Shown here piece after piece: positions 1 to 11,891 of a stretch of 64,000 nucleotides of DNA (positions are counted from its first letter, which is position 1; each line of letters begins with the position of its first letter). The notes beneath the pieces were generated by a model. It worked only from the letters and a program-made list of their open reading frames with translations. It searched no databases and was not told where the DNA came from. Made by a program: the position numbers and the translations under genes. Where the stretch lies: the NCBI RefSeq assembly GCF_010093535.1, contig NW_022985165.1, positions 1,602,985 to 1,666,984 of the forward strand. The letters are read 5' to 3'. The stretch is from Lindgomyces ingoldianus. Lineage: Eukaryota > Ascomycota > Dothideomycetes > Pleosporales > Lindgomycetaceae.

Positions 1-660
1 TTGCTGCGCTAAGTAGCCTCTAAATCTAACTATCTACCTAGACAGCTAAACTTGCTACCTAAACCTATTATTATAAATAATAAACTAAAATATGTTATAA
101 AAGACATTAAATAAATCTAGTTTAATAAAAAAAAACATATCTATAAATACTTTATAAAATAGACTAAATATAACAAACTGTTGTAGGAACCTATAGAAGC
201 CTTATAAAAGAACTCTACAGTAACCTAATTCTACGCCTAATACCTATCTAAACTAAACTTATACCCTAATAAAGATAACTTAATGCTAGAACTACTAATA
301 TAAAGAATTCTTTTCCTAATAAGAGAGAAGGTACTGTTATAGTATCCTCTCTAGATCCTAGACATAACTGTATTAGATGTGTACTAGAGTATTATTAGTG
401 CACATCTAACATAAATATAACATAACATAGATATAAACTTAAGCATAAACTGCCTTAACACTAACTAAACTTAGAATAAGCTTAATTTATACTTAAAGTG
501 CTTAGACTTTTAAGCTAAGTATTTAATTACTAATTTCCTTCTAAACCTTCCTGTTCCTTACACAATGTCTTGTACCTACTATGATACCTCACGTAGTAAT
601 TGAACTAGACCTCCGCGAAGCTCTATAACCTTACTCGTGCATAATCGTGACATTTACAGC
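1..660. repeat. AT-rich, RIP-like degenerate repeat
   Basis: Strongly AT-rich sequence with a surplus of TA and few CA/TG dinucleotides and stops in every frame. No gene of its own is visible. It looks like transposon DNA after repeat-induced point mutation, and it resembles in composition the block at 54.7-64 kb. I could not assign it to a family. The left end is cut by the window. Confidence 0.6.
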
Positions 661-681
661 AAACCATGAAGTACTTCTTTT

Positions 682-2850
682 CTACTTATTAAGGAGTTGG
701 TACAGTTGATAGAGCGACAATTTGGCCCGCTGCCGAATAGACTCTACTCCCTCCACTGCTGCGACTGTACTCATGCCTTGCGCCTGTCTTCTCCGAATCT
801 CATTAATAATAACTTTCCGCCCGTAGAGCACCTGCTCGCTGTGCTTCTGGCGCCAGCGGGACCCGTACAGATCCTCTATTCCTTGCACGAACGGGCCACG
901 GGCTAGGCCACAGTCCACTCCCTCCACAGTTGTAAGACGGTTGCTACTGCACGGGAGAGGGCTTCTAGTGGTGACGGCTCCTCTTCTTGTAGTAATGGAG
1001 TGCTTTTAGGACAAGGGGAGGCTAATTTAGAGTAGAAGGACCTTACTGCCATCGCTGCTAAAGTAGGCGTTGTAGAGGTAGAAGCTGCTAATATTGTACA
1101 ACGCAGAGGCTGTAGAGTTAGAGAGATGCAGGTCTTAAGTAAGTCTCCTAACTGTATCTTAATACTGTTAAGCTGCTCTCTTGTTTCTGCGCCCTAGTTG
1201 TTAACCTCTCGCGTGAGGCCCTGCTGTAGGACGCTAAGTTGTTTAGTAATTACAGGGAGTGTCTTTCAAACCTGCACTTCTCCAGGCTCCTCTACGTCTA
1301 GTAGTGAGAGCTCTACATCGTTCGCAAACGCTAGGTAGTCAGTCTAAGAGAAGATAAGACTGACCTAGATTAGGTGCACAGGAACCTCTTGCCTTATAAC
1401 TACTAAGTCCTAAAGGAGGATAATGCAAAGCTGCTGTAATAAACGTAGGGAGCCCTGAGCTATGAGGTTGTCGAAATCCTTTGCTGCCGCTACTGTCACC
1501 TTGCCACTCCCTTGCTGCTGCTTCCTCTTCCTCTTCCTCTTCCTCTCCTCCTTCTTCTGTTGCTGTTCCTCCTCCTCTTCTCTTTCTTCTGTTGCTGTTC
1601 CTTCTGCCCCTGCTTCTCCTGCTTCTCCTGCCTCTCCTGCTTCTCCACGCTGTCACCGTCCGAGTACGAGTCAAACCAGTCCAGCCACTCGTCAACAAAG
1701 GACCACACGGCCTATTCAAGTAATCGCGAAACCAACACATTCGCTTGCGGCAGTTAAAAGCTACCTTACGCGGATAGGCTAAAGCCAGCCATGCTCCTCA
1801 TAAACTTACGCGGAAGGTAGTTGAGGTAGCAATTTGTTAGGGCGCTGCTATTCTACTGTCCTTCACAGCAGATTTAACCCTTGCTAACACTTTTACGCTT
1901 AGCATGCTTTGTTTCTTGTAATTAGCTAGCGTGCGTTTTCTTTAACCACATAACATTTGCTCTAGAAAATAGCTTATTAATCTAGTTTAGCTGCTTGTTG
2001 TACGCTATCTTCTTTGCCACATGCTCTCTCTTAGTTAGGTATAGGTTATACTAAAGCTTGTGCTAACTAAAGCTAGGGGGTAGCTCGCTTATAATGTTCT
2101 TGCAGTAGTTAGAAGAGGTAGAAAGCTGCATAGGCTATAGTGCATAGGAGCAGATTCTAGTGCCTTATAACAGCTCTGTACTCTAACTGCTCTATTAGAT
2201 TTATCTTGCTATTATCTATAATTTTAATTATTCGGTAGTAGTCCGTTAGCCCTTTATTTAGCAGTAAGACTAGAAAGAAATTAGGTAGTTTCGCTTCTAG
2301 GCGCGCCTTACTCTGCAGCAGCGTGTTATAGGCAAGTAAGAAGTTAGTAGCAGTGTGTAGGTACAGCTCTGTCAACTGTCTATACTGCTGCTGTAACGGG
2401 CGCTCAGATCCATAGGACCATAGGATCAGCGACACAGCTATATGCACTAAGCGACAGCTAAAAGGCATGCATCAGTTGAATCAACGAGGAACCAGCTTTC
2501 ATAGTCGATTTTATGAGCGAGATGGGATGTCCCCCGGATACCGGGTCCCAGATCTTTGATCTGGTCCGCTTGCAGGTCCTTATGGGTCTAACCCATCACA
2601 GCTGCTTTTCTTAGCAGAAGCCTTCCGAGCAGAATTGCACTGCGTTAAATATCTTCGCTTTATTATAACTATTCTATAGCGTCTCTGCAGCTCTATTAGT
2701 AAACTTAAGATGCTGTCTTCTATGCTTAGTGTAAGGACGGAGCTCTGTACCACTGCGCCAATACAACCAAAAAGGTGTGAATAATCAACCAACAGTTGAT
2801 TGTTGCGTGCAGAATAGTATATATACCTGTCGCATGTAAGCGTCATCTCG
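682..2850 (-). pseudogene. Crypton-like transposon relic with C-terminal GCR1_C domain
   Basis: Broken minus-strand coding sequence in several frames. Its 3' end (about 682-1000) encodes a recognisable GCR1_C-type DNA-binding domain: LWREWTV, then GIEDLYGSRWR, then KVIINEIRRR and a final LSLYQLYQLLNK. A one-base frameshift near 908 separates the LWREWTV half from the rest. Upstream (1000-1330) the same strand reads as a probable coiled coil (ITKQLSVLQQGL, REQLNSIKIQLGDLL) with in-frame stops, preceded by an acidic and low-complexity stretch (1500-1700). Further 5' are fragments at 2157-2468 and 2580-2846. In Cryptons the GCR1_C domain lies C-terminal to a tyrosine recombinase. I could not find the recombinase catalytic residues, so the family call rests on the GCR1_C domain. 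Not functional. Confidence 0.55.
1512..1645. repeat. CTT/CCT-rich low-complexity tract
   Basis: Pyrimidine-rich simple sequence (repeats of cttcctc and tgcttctcc) that codes for Glu/Arg-rich runs on the minus strand inside the Crypton-like relic. It generates several overlapping open frames on both strands that are artefacts of composition. Confidence 0.7.
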
Positions 2851-4476
2851 GCCTTACACTTAGTGCGCTTACAAGCCTTTAGTAGGCTATTTAGACCCTC
2901 CCTCTCTATGTAGAGTTAGAGGTAGTTTTATCTCTTTACTCTTCTAAAAAGACTGCAAGTGAATAACAACAGCTGTATATAACTTGATCCTAGTAAATTT
3001 TAGTGTCTGCAAAACTTATTTGCTTTCCATAGTTATGCAATCTTTTCTATTTTTATACTACAGGGTGTAAAGCTATTAGTCTAGCACGGAATTGTTTGGA
3101 AACAAGATAAGCTTACTATCTTTAACTCTCTTCTTAGCCTAGAAGCCCTCCACTTCTTTGGCTTTAGATTAGCTACCCCTTGTTTTTCTCACGGTATTTA
3201 TAATGGGCTGGTGCCCAGGGGTATCAGCCAGAGATTACCTGGCCGCGTTAGGAAGGAAATGAAGCAAACTGCGGCACACATCTGTTGTATTTCAAGAGGC
3301 ACTAAGCTAGCTTGTTGACGACGCTACCCCTAATCTAGACCTAAACTAGCTAGGTGTTGAGGTATAAAGCCTAGTTCGGTTGCCAGGACAGTTCTTTTTC
3401 ATCGAATTCAACAGGGTTTCTCGCTTAACAGTGATAGACCGTAGCTTTTTGATTCTACTTGGAGACAATAGATTGCCACAGCCTTAGGGAACTTGATGCA
3501 AAATAGAAAATCCATAGTAAGGAATCCCCAGCAAAACGATTCTCTCCTTTGGGTGCATGAATGTGAAGTATTTTGCGTTGCTGGCTAGGGGTGGCATGAA
3601 CGCGTTCAATCCTCCTAGGACGTGCAGTGAAGAAAATATCAATAAGTAACATGAGATAGGAGACTTGCTGGTTTGAGAAAGGATATATATATATGTACTA
3701 GGCCACGTGGCGATGGCCCTCCGGGGGTAGTCCGAGGCATGTCCCAGTTAATCGTGACAATGAAGCTGGAGCCGCAGTTTGAATGAGATTTTTCCCATCT
3801 TTGCTTCGTCAATTAACCTAGTCAAATATCGCCTTTCGCTCCTCATTTTTATTCTATTGTTCCATATCCACAAGACTCTAATTTGATAACTGAACCTAAA
3901 TATAGAGAAAACACTTATTAATGCCTTCCTGATGGTGACCAGCTTTCTTTAGACCGTCCGACTTGAAGGTGGGTTCATGGTGGTACATTTTAGGTTTAAT
4001 TTTTCTCGCTCGAGGACTCTTCGATGGTGTAATTGTAATACTAAAGGATGACCTCGCGCCACTTGCTTCGAAAATGCAAAGACAAGCTAGAAACGAAGCC
4101 TCACAAATCTTCTACGAAAAGAAGAAGAGGTAGGAAATCCGGAGATGGTTACATTGAGCGGTCCTTCTCCACACCGAAACTCTTCAGTTGCTAAATGAGC
4201 TTCCTTGTGAACCTGCAATGCGATGTGGGGATCCAATTGCCGTTGTGGATTCATTTATTCGGGAAGATTGTATCTCATCTCTGCGCATTCGGCCAATCAG
4301 AGAGCTTCCTCTTAATCACCCTTCCACCCTTGATTGTCGATGGCCATCGCTTGCATATGTCCGACGACCATCCATAAAATCTTCCAGCGACATTTTGACA
4401 CTCGCAGCCGCCGCGGAAAACTTCATCATCCATTTCCTCTTCTATACCTATCACACCATATCTTCCTTCCTCCACC
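2851..4476. other. Repeat edge and promoter region of the O-methyltransferase gene
   Basis: From about 2.85 to 3.4 kb the sequence still looks like decayed repeat. After about 3.6 kb base composition becomes that of the gene island. A TATA-like run (atatatatat) lies near 3687 and a pyrimidine-rich stretch just precedes the start codon at 4477. No protein-coding gene is convincing here. The short open frame at 3455-3652 has no recognisable features. Confidence 0.4.
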
Positions 4477-5877
4477 ATGTCCCAACCTTCCCAGCAATCA
4501 CCCTCTCCCCCAGTCCTTACAGATCTCGCATCCCTAATAACCCACCACACCTCCATAATAACCAACTTCCTCACCAACCGCAACCTCCCACACCCCCAAT
4601 TCTCCACTTCCATCCCCTCCTTCCCACCCCCAGACTGCCCGCCCAAAATCCATATGTCCCGCATGTCCATCGCACAACTATGTCGTGATCTTGCCGAACT
4701 CGTTCTTGGTCCTATAGACGCATTAATACATCCGCTCGTAAGCATGAAGGTCGACATTGGCGTACTGCGAACCATCAATTACTACAATATCCCTGAGGCG
4801 GTACCAATAAACGGATGTATCGGCTACGAAGAGCTTAGTAAAAGAACCGGACTGAATGCTGATATTCTCAAACGCATAATCCGATACGCATCCACCACGG
4901 GGATATTCACCGAAGTGCAGTACAATCCGACCTCCAACTCACATACCAGGAACAAGGACTCAGTACAATCCATCAAAGAGGGCGTCGGTGTCGCCCACAC
5001 GCCCACAAGTCTCGCACTACTGACTTCCCCCCGCCTTCGCGGCGTTCTGCGGCATAACCTCGACGATATTTTCCCCGCCTTCCTCTCGCTCCCAGAATCC
5101 CTCCAACAAAATCAAAACTCCCAAGAACCGAACGAATCCCCGTTTAACTTTGCGTACAAAACTGAGCAGACGTGGTTCGATTGGATGAGCAAGCCAGGCC
5201 GTGAAACCAGTCTTCAAAGCTACCACCAGACTCTAGGATTTCTATCCGAAGGCGCGTTTAACGCCGGCCTCGCAGCTTCCGCGCCGGTATTTAAGAGGCT
5301 GGGGCCCGGGAGTACGATTGTGGATATTGGAGGGTCAACGGGCCATGTGTCGATTGCGTTAGCGCAACAACTCCCCCATCCGAACTTTATTGTGCAAGAT
5401 CTACCCTCCACAATCGAGTCTGTCAAGAGCGAAGAAATACCCCAGGAAGTGCGAGATAGGATACAGTTCCAACCCCATAATTTCTTCACGCCCCAGACCG
5501 AAGCTGCGGATGTATTTCTCCTGCGCTTTGTCTTGCATGACTGGTCTGATAAATACTGCGTCAAAATCCTCTCGTCTCTCCTTCCTCAACTCAAAGCTAA
5601 TCCCGCTGCGAGGATAGCGCTCCTGGAGGTAGTGTTACCGGAACCAGGGACTGTGCCTACGTTTGTGGAAAGGGGAGCGAGGAGTGCGGATATTCAAATG
5701 CTAGGGTATGCGAATGCGAGGGAGAGGGATCGGGGGCATTGGGATAGGTTAGTTAAGGAGACGGACGAAGGGTTGGTGGTTTGGGACGTGTATGAGCCCG
5801 TGGGGTGTGCATTTGGGGTTGTTGAGGTTGGGTTGAGAGGGGGAAGGACTGGGATTGAGCAGGGCAGTTTAGAGTAG
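4477..5877 (+). CDS. SAM-dependent O-methyltransferase (plant-type, sterigmatocystin OMT-like)
   Basis: Single-exon gene for 466 residues. It would transfer a methyl group from S-adenosylmethionine to a hydroxyl of a small, probably aromatic, secondary metabolite in the cytosol. A dimerisation/winged-helix half (about 65-185) includes PINGCIGYEELSKRTGL-type sequence. The Rossmann half shows motif I VDIGGSTGH (282-290), QDLP (307-310), and FVLHDWSD (351-358), whose His354 is the expected general base. It ends with the family's NARERDRGHWDRL helix (413-425). Length is slightly over the usual 400-430 because of a Pro/Ser-rich N-terminus, but the ATG at 4477 is well placed and MSRMS at residue 60 is the alternative. 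It stands alone, with no polyketide synthase beside it, so the substrate is unknown. Codon use is ordinary and it appears intact. Confidence 0.88.
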   Translation: MSQPSQQSPSPPVLTDLASLITHHTSIITNFLTNRNLPHPQFSTSIPSFPPPDCPPKIHMSRMSIAQLCRDLAELVLGPIDALIHPLVSMKVDIGVLRTINYYNIPEAVPINGCIGYEELSKRTGLNADILKRIIRYASTTGIFTEVQYNPTSNSHTRNKDSVQSIKEGVGVAHTPTSLALLTSPRLRGVLRHNLDDIFPAFLSLPESLQQNQNSQEPNESPFNFAYKTEQTWFDWMSKPGRETSLQSYHQTLGFLSEGAFNAGLAASAPVFKRLGPGSTIVDIGGSTGHVSIALAQQLPHPNFIVQDLPSTIESVKSEEIPQEVRDRIQFQPHNFFTPQTEAADVFLLRFVLHDWSDKYCVKILSSLLPQLKANPAARIALLEVVLPEPGTVPTFVERGARSADIQMLGYANARERDRGHWDRLVKETDEGLVVWDVYEPVGCAFGVVEVGLRGGRTGIEQGSLE

Positions 5878-6123
5878 GGAGATGGCATTTCGAAGTTATG
5901 GAAGAGGGAAAGTGTGGAAGATTAACCGGTATTCAGAGATTCGGAGAATCCATACATACCAATTCTCAATCCTTGTTGAACATATAACCTCGAGGCCTAA
6001 AAGCCCCTGTCTCCTCTCACTCGGGATAATCCTTCACACACACCCTTACTAGCTATCTTACATTTCATCCCTCTCCTTGCCCTCACATACTTCCACAACC
6101 TCGCCACCTCATTCTCGCCCGCC
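5878..6123. other. Convergent intergenic region
   Basis: Short 3'-to-3' spacer between the O-methyltransferase (plus) and the 1109-residue gene (minus). No further coding signal seen. Confidence 0.4.
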
Positions 6124-9100
6124 CTATCCCTCAACAAAATACCTCACCCCAATAACAACTCCCTCCTCGGAAAACCATCCCATCCTCTCCGCCTTAACCT
6201 GCCTCAACACCACGCATTCCCCGCCATCCGTAGCTGCAGTCTCTAGACCCAGACCATTGGCCCAAGGTCCCGCCTGTGCAAACGCGATCGCACAATCCTG
6301 ATTCAGCGCAGGGTTATCGACGAAAATTTCAGGATCAAGGCGTCGGGGTTGGCGCACCCGCTGAACCTTACTTCCGAGTTGGAGTTGAGACTGGGTGGTT
6401 TGCCTATATGAGGAGGAAGATGCTGCGGTGATAGGCGTGAAATCAGGGTCGGAGTCGTTGGTGCTAGCGAGGAGGTTGGGATTGCGCCGCTGTAGGATGT
6501 GTTAGTGTGGTTCTGGGCAGAGTGAGCGGATAATGGTTCTTACTGTTGATCTACCCACATTCCTCACTTCTGGCTCCGGAGAACTCGGAACACTAGAAAG
6601 CTCGGAACTCTCACCATCATCGTCCCCCAGAAACTCAACAACGGTCGAGGGCCTACGACGGGCTTGCCTAGCGCTAACTTTCGAAGCCTTATGTTGAACC
6701 ACTACAGGTTTCTCATTCCCCTGTACCATTAATTCTTTTTGCTTGCTCTTCATCTTCCCCCTCGCTTGCTGAAAATCCCCCACGTCGCTCGAGGATTCCG
6801 GAACCCGGGAATTCGATGCTACAACAGGCGTTGCTGGCAACGTTTGAACACCATCATCACTACAAGAATTATCACCGCCCTGTTCACCTATTTCCCTCTC
6901 ACTTCCATTACCCGGAATAGCCCAGCCGTATGATTCACTACTCAGCGTAGGTCCCATGGTCGGCGGTTTCCCGAAAATCTGGGCCAGATTTCCCTCATGA
7001 ATAATTCCACGTTTTGTCCTGTCCACGCTCACTGTCATGTCAAGATCCTGTGTTGGGCCAGGAGAAGTCAGAGGCGGGGTTGTCGGATCTACTGGTTGCG
7101 CGTTCCTCGTTCGACGGCGAGATATAGTGGAAGGCTGAATGTATTCTGCTGATTCTGGGGATTCCTGGAGCCTTGATGTCCGCGAGGGCCGTGGAATCGG
7201 GTATTCATGCTTCACGGCAACCCTCTGCGCGATCTTCCATTGGTGATCTACAATATGTGCACCATGCTTTCCCGTAATAACAAGACGATCCACTAAAATA
7301 CTAGATCGAGGCTGATTGGGGTCAATGATGCCCACGACCTCATCAAAAGAACCTGGACGAGGCCGCTTGGTTACAGGAAAGAGCCCAACAGGTGGCAATG
7401 GCCCTTCAGCTAAGGGATTTCGCTGTGCTGCAAACGGGTTATACTCGAGGTGAACGTAACCTTGCCCGCTAGCTCTTTGCTTTTGCGATTGTGATGAGAT
7501 ATCTGTAGGGCTTCCAGCCTGGGTGAACATCCCACGATGCGAAATACCATATGAAGGTGTCGTATCGCATGGAGGAGCGTTGGGGTCGAATGAAGTCACA
7601 TTGACGGGTCCCATTGAGACATGCCGGCTTCTCTTGTATGGTGAATGTGCAGGGCTGGAAAATGCATGCGTCTGCATGGGAGTATTTAGAGAAGGTGCTG
7701 ACGTTCCATGAATTGGTATGCTTGTTGGTGGAGGCATTTCGAAGCTATGAACTGGTTTTGTAGGAAAAGTAAGGCCGGGGTGCGGTGCATGAGAAACCGC
7801 AGGGCCTTGGGTAGAGGACGACATTGAAATTGCCTGGTTCGATTCTGGAGAATAGCCGAAGCCTTGAAGATGTTGCTGGAACGGAGCAAGCTCTTGAGTT
7901 GGCAACGAAGGGGCCTCAAATCCTTGGTTCATTCCTGGACGAATAGCGAACCCGTGGGGTGGAGGGGGAGCAGTGAGGCCCCTCAACGGAGGTTCATAGG
8001 AGAAGTGAGATGGGGTAGCCTGGTAGAAGTTTTGCGCCTTAATCCTTAATCGTTCTGATACCTCTGGGAATCCTGCTGGTATGGGAAATTGGGTAGAGGG
8101 GGCCATTCCGAATTGGCTTCCGAATTGATTCGCAAACTCCGGAAAGGGACTCTGAAAGTCTGGCATCGGAACCATAGGCGGGTGTGGCGGGAATTGGGTT
8201 AGTGGAGTCGAAACTTGGGGGAGGAATGACTCTTGTGTCACGGGCATCAGCTGTGGTTGCGTCCATGCCAGTCCGTGCCCCCCCTCTGTAACCTGGCTAA
8301 CCGGTTCATAGTCGGAGTCCGTATCTCCTTCTGCATCAAGATCAGAAGAGCAGGACGCTGGCCCATCAACCTGTGACGCTGACGAAGCTGCAGCACCAAA
8401 CTTAAATACAGACGGGGGAAGGGGCGGAAGACTGGTAGGGCTGGCTGCTGGTCTACCTGGTTCCTGCTAACTGTGAGTAAAGACTTGGAATCACCAGTTC
8501 CAAAGAATCTCTTACCTCCTCTTGTTTACCTCTGTCTCGCTTCGTATACCGCCCATCCACCATCCTCGTCACCTCTTTCAAATACGACACACCAGCTGTC
8601 AACTTCTTCCCCTGTCCATACGCGATAACCACATCAACAACGCCAAAGCTCCGCCCTCCCGGCTTCTGCATGTCTTTGACATCCTCCGGCATCTGCATAA
8701 CCGCCAAACTCTCCAAGTAGGCCGCACTCGGGGGCCGCTCCCCATTCTCATCGAATCCCCGCTCATCAGCCTCTTCCAACAGCGCAGCACAAATCTGACC
8801 CCACCTCTCTTGCGCACCAATCGTCATACTAGGACCTCGAAAACTCCCGTCAGCATTCTGCCCCGGAGGGAGAAACACCCAGGGCCGCTCAGCGAGCCAC
8901 TCGATCCGCGACCCAGAGAACATCTGATGATACAGGCTATTATCCTGCCGCACTTCTATAGGGTGAGCGCGGACGCAGCTAGCTAGAATACCGTTGAAGA
9001 AGACTTCGATCTTCAAGTGCCGTGGCTTATCATAGAGCCCTGGGAAGAATGTCGTATCAGTGAGTAGGACATGGACTGCAAGTGCTTTGGGTTCTGAGTC

Positions 9101-9556
9101 GGTGTGATCAAACCCAGCGGCGCCATGGGGTGGCAGCTCGACGTGTGCTTCACTTCCCGCCGCCGGGGTATGCGAACGCGTTCTCGCCGCCGGCCCTTGT
9201 GAGCGATGTCCTCCAGTTCCAGCTCCAGTAAATGCCTGCCCTCTCCCATTCTTCTTCGCACAATCCACGCCTTTCCCCTCGCCATTGTCTCCCGTTCCGC
9301 TCTTGAACAAGTCTTTCCCAACCCGGGCCTGCAGAAACGGCACGTTCCCGAGGAAATTAACCCCCATGCACTCTTCATCCCCCGGAAACGGCACATTCTC
9401 CTCCACAAGTAGCTCACCTTTCCGCAGCCGGTCCTCCGCTCTCTCGCTCTTTGGTCGCGCTTTCGCTTTGAGCAATTCGAGATCCGGTGTGATGGTATCG
9501 GCAAGACTCGCGGCGCCGATGCGCACGCGGATGCCGGCTGACCGGTATGCCGGCAT
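6124..9556 (-). CDS. Large Pro/Ser-rich protein of unknown function, 3 exons
   Basis: I model complement(join(6124..6489, 6544..8466, 8516..9556)), 1109 residues, all junctions in phase 0. Intron 1 (49 nt) has GTAAGA and a CTCAC branch. Intron 2 (54 nt) has GTAAGA, a CACTAAC branch and TACAG. The apparent stop at 6502 is the TAA inside that branch site. Exon 1 ends in an ordered-looking domain (about residues 125-340) with LKIEVFFNGILASC, RPWVFLPPGQ and FGVVDVVIAYGQG. The middle 640 residues are low-complexity Pro/Ser/Gln with basic clusters (YKRSRHV, TKRPRPG, SRRRTR) that suggest a nuclear protein. The last 75 residues form a second compact block (VDNPALNQDCAIAFA, ECVVLRQVKAER, VVIGVRYF). 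I do not recognise the family. The ATG at 9556 follows an in-frame stop. Confidence 0.75.
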
Positions 9557-10096
9557 GCCGAGCTAGAGCGGTGGAGGGTCCAGCTATAGGATAGATACTC
9601 AAAGGAGAGAGCACATTAAAACGGGAGACGCGCGCAAATAGATGAGGGTTGAGGCTGAAAGGAAGAGCGGAGACGCTTGTGGCATTGACTCGGCGATGAT
9701 TTTTTATGCCTACGATTGCGATTGTTGCCGTTGGCGTCTGGTCGGGTGTGGGTGGTGAAAGACGCGCTACGTCATCTATCACCAGCTGCCTCGAATGGTA
9801 GCCACGTGGAATCGCACCTCGCAACCTTCACTGACCGCTATGCGGGCATGGGCCGATGAAAGCCGATGACGGAGATCATACCTCCTTGTCAGCCCACTTC
9901 GTGTCTGGTTCCTCTCTTGCAAGAGCCTACCAGTATGAAGAGAAGAGAAAAGGTTGGAGACGAAAATTTTTGGGATATCTTGAGAAAATGCTGTCGCTGT
10001 CGCTGCCGCTCATCGAGCCATAAGCGACATTGCATGTTGCAAACCAAATGAAACACAGAAACCATACAAGACCTTCAATCTATGAAATGTTCTGCA
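9557..10096. other. Intergenic, likely promoter of the 1109-residue gene
   Basis: Upstream region of a minus-strand gene and downstream region of the next minus-strand gene. It contains open frames on both strands (for example 9414-9824) with no recognisable domain. No RNA gene seen. Confidence 0.35.
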
Positions 10097-10972
10097 TCAA
10101 TCATCTGTGATAATCCCAATCGGTGGACCACCAAGCACATCTCCCAACTCCCCAATCGTCCGCTCATAAACCTTCGCAATCTCCATCTCCTCCCATTCAT
10201 CCTCATCCTCATCCTCATTCCCAAAGCCCTCGAACTTCACCGTGTCTTCACCGTCCGTTCCCTCTCCCATACTCTCATCTTCTTTCTCGCCATCGGCGTT
10301 GTCGTCACCCAAGACGTCCACGACCGTCAACCTCGTCCTCTCTACAAGACTCTTGAGCCTGACTTTATCCGTCGTACTCAGCTTCCTCCCGTTTTCAAAA
10401 CCAGGGAGAATGTCACCAGTATCGGAGTCTTTTCCTTGGAGAAGGGAGGAGAAGGCATGGTCCATCTTATCGAGGAGGCGGAAGGTTATGCGAGGAGAGG
10501 GAGGAAAGCCGGGCAAGAAATCAGTAATCATGAGAGCAATTGTGAGGAGGTAGGGGGTTTGGAGGTTTGCTAAAACGTAGAACGTTAAGACTTGGTCAAC
10601 AGAATGAAGGGTACACGGGGAGAGGGGCTAGGATGGTGCTGAGGTGGAGGAAAACTTACGAGATCCAGATACCCAAATGACATCAACCAGGTCCTCGATA
10701 TCTTTTGCAGCTTCTCGGAAATGATGATATCCTTTCACGTCGCCTTGTCCAAGCTCTTCGTCTTTGAACATGCGCTTTGCCCATCGCCTCTTCACAGCCT
10801 TGACTGTCTGGTCCAGATAGCTGATCAACGAGCTCTCCTTGACTCCGCCGGGCTTAAGTGGATGTTGTCGCGGGCGCGGAAGAGGTGAGGGATGATGTGA
10901 AGTCGTGACGGACGAGGCAGGAGGGGTAAGCACTGCATCGTGAAAAGAACCCTGTCTGCCAGGACTCATCAT
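10097..10972 (-). CDS. Conserved-looking 261-residue protein of unknown function, 2 exons
   Basis: Model complement(join(10097..10569, 10660..10972)). The 90-nt intron has a perfect GTAAGT donor, a CTTAAC branch and a TTTTAG acceptor, and splices SGS to PNLQTPYLLTIALMITDFLPG in phase 1. The N-terminal 40 residues are Pro/Ser-rich and probably disordered. Residues about 45-100 look helical (YLDQTVKAVKRRWAKRMF, REAAKDIEDLVDVIWVSG). The centre has LLDKMDHAFSSLLQG and KLSTTDKVRLKSLVERTR. The C-terminus is very acidic (EDEDEDEWEEME) before a short helix. No signal peptide or membrane segment. I do not recognise a named family. The splice-restored continuity of an amphipathic helical fold argues that it is a real gene. 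Start could be the first or second of two adjacent ATGs. Confidence 0.7.
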
Positions 10973-11891
10973 GGTGTCTATGGCCCGTTAAATAGCCGTA
11001 TCGTAGCCGGTCTGCTTAATTGGTAGGTGTGGTGTGCTCGTATTGGTCGAGAGCAGTGAATAGTAAATCGTTCAAGGTGGGTAATGTGACTTGTAGAATA
11101 TCGTGCATAACCGTCCAGGCGCGACCCTCATTCTATGCCGGGATTATATGGAGAGACGCAATGCACGCAACCATGTGATGGCGTGGGCTGCTAATTGTGG
11201 CAGAGTCACTTTGTGGGAGTCAAGTGGACACTTGGAGTCGTGGAGATGTGGAGTGAGTGACGTTGAAAGCGCCGAAGTCTCCCCACGGTTGCCAAGATTG
11301 CTGCTGCTGTTTTTGCTTTTCAAGGGCTTGTAAGATGATGCTGGATCTACGTAATTCAGCTTCCGTTTACGGGCTGAATACGAGATTTGTCCATCTGTCC
11401 ACTCCCTACTAAATGTCGGAGCAATCTTGTGATCACTCACTTACGCCACACCTATTCGCCACACTCGTGGCTCAACAAACATCCGCCAACTTGGGAAGCG
11501 TTGCGGTACCGGCACGTAAACTCTCCTATCGATCTTTCGAAAATTGGAAAAGGCTGGGATTTCATCTCTACAGCATGGCATCAAGCCTCACGTGATTAAA
11601 GGAAATAGATACACAGATGCTTGAAAGGCTTGCCGTGCCACAGGAGGGTATCAGTGTTTCGTGAAAGGGACGTTCTCAACCAGTGTGTAGTCCAAATTTG
11701 TTCCTCCACACCATCAAGTCAACCACGTTATCCATCCGCTTGTCGCTAAAGGAGCTGCCGATTTGGTGAGTAGGGCAATGCAGGGACGAAGGGACTCGAG
11801 CGGACAAGTGAGACCCTTGGCATGCTCTGAAACATTACTATCCCTGCACCCCTCTCTCATCGCGACTTCGAATGCAATCCTGCCAATGCTC
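10973..11891. other. Intergenic region
   Basis: About 920 bases between the start of the 261-residue gene and the end of the CRH gene, both on the minus strand. Only short, compositionally unremarkable open frames; no repeat or RNA gene seen. It should hold the promoter of the 261-residue gene and the CRH 3' UTR. Confidence 0.35.

Noticed and set aside
1339..1782. Several overlapping open frames on both strands
   Set aside because: They come from the CTT/CCT low-complexity tract, which lacks stops in many frames. Only the GCR1_C-containing minus strand has meaning here.
10082..10573. Plus-strand open frame of 163 residues
   Set aside because: It mirrors the acidic C-terminus of the 261-residue minus-strand gene, whose intron and frame are much better supported.
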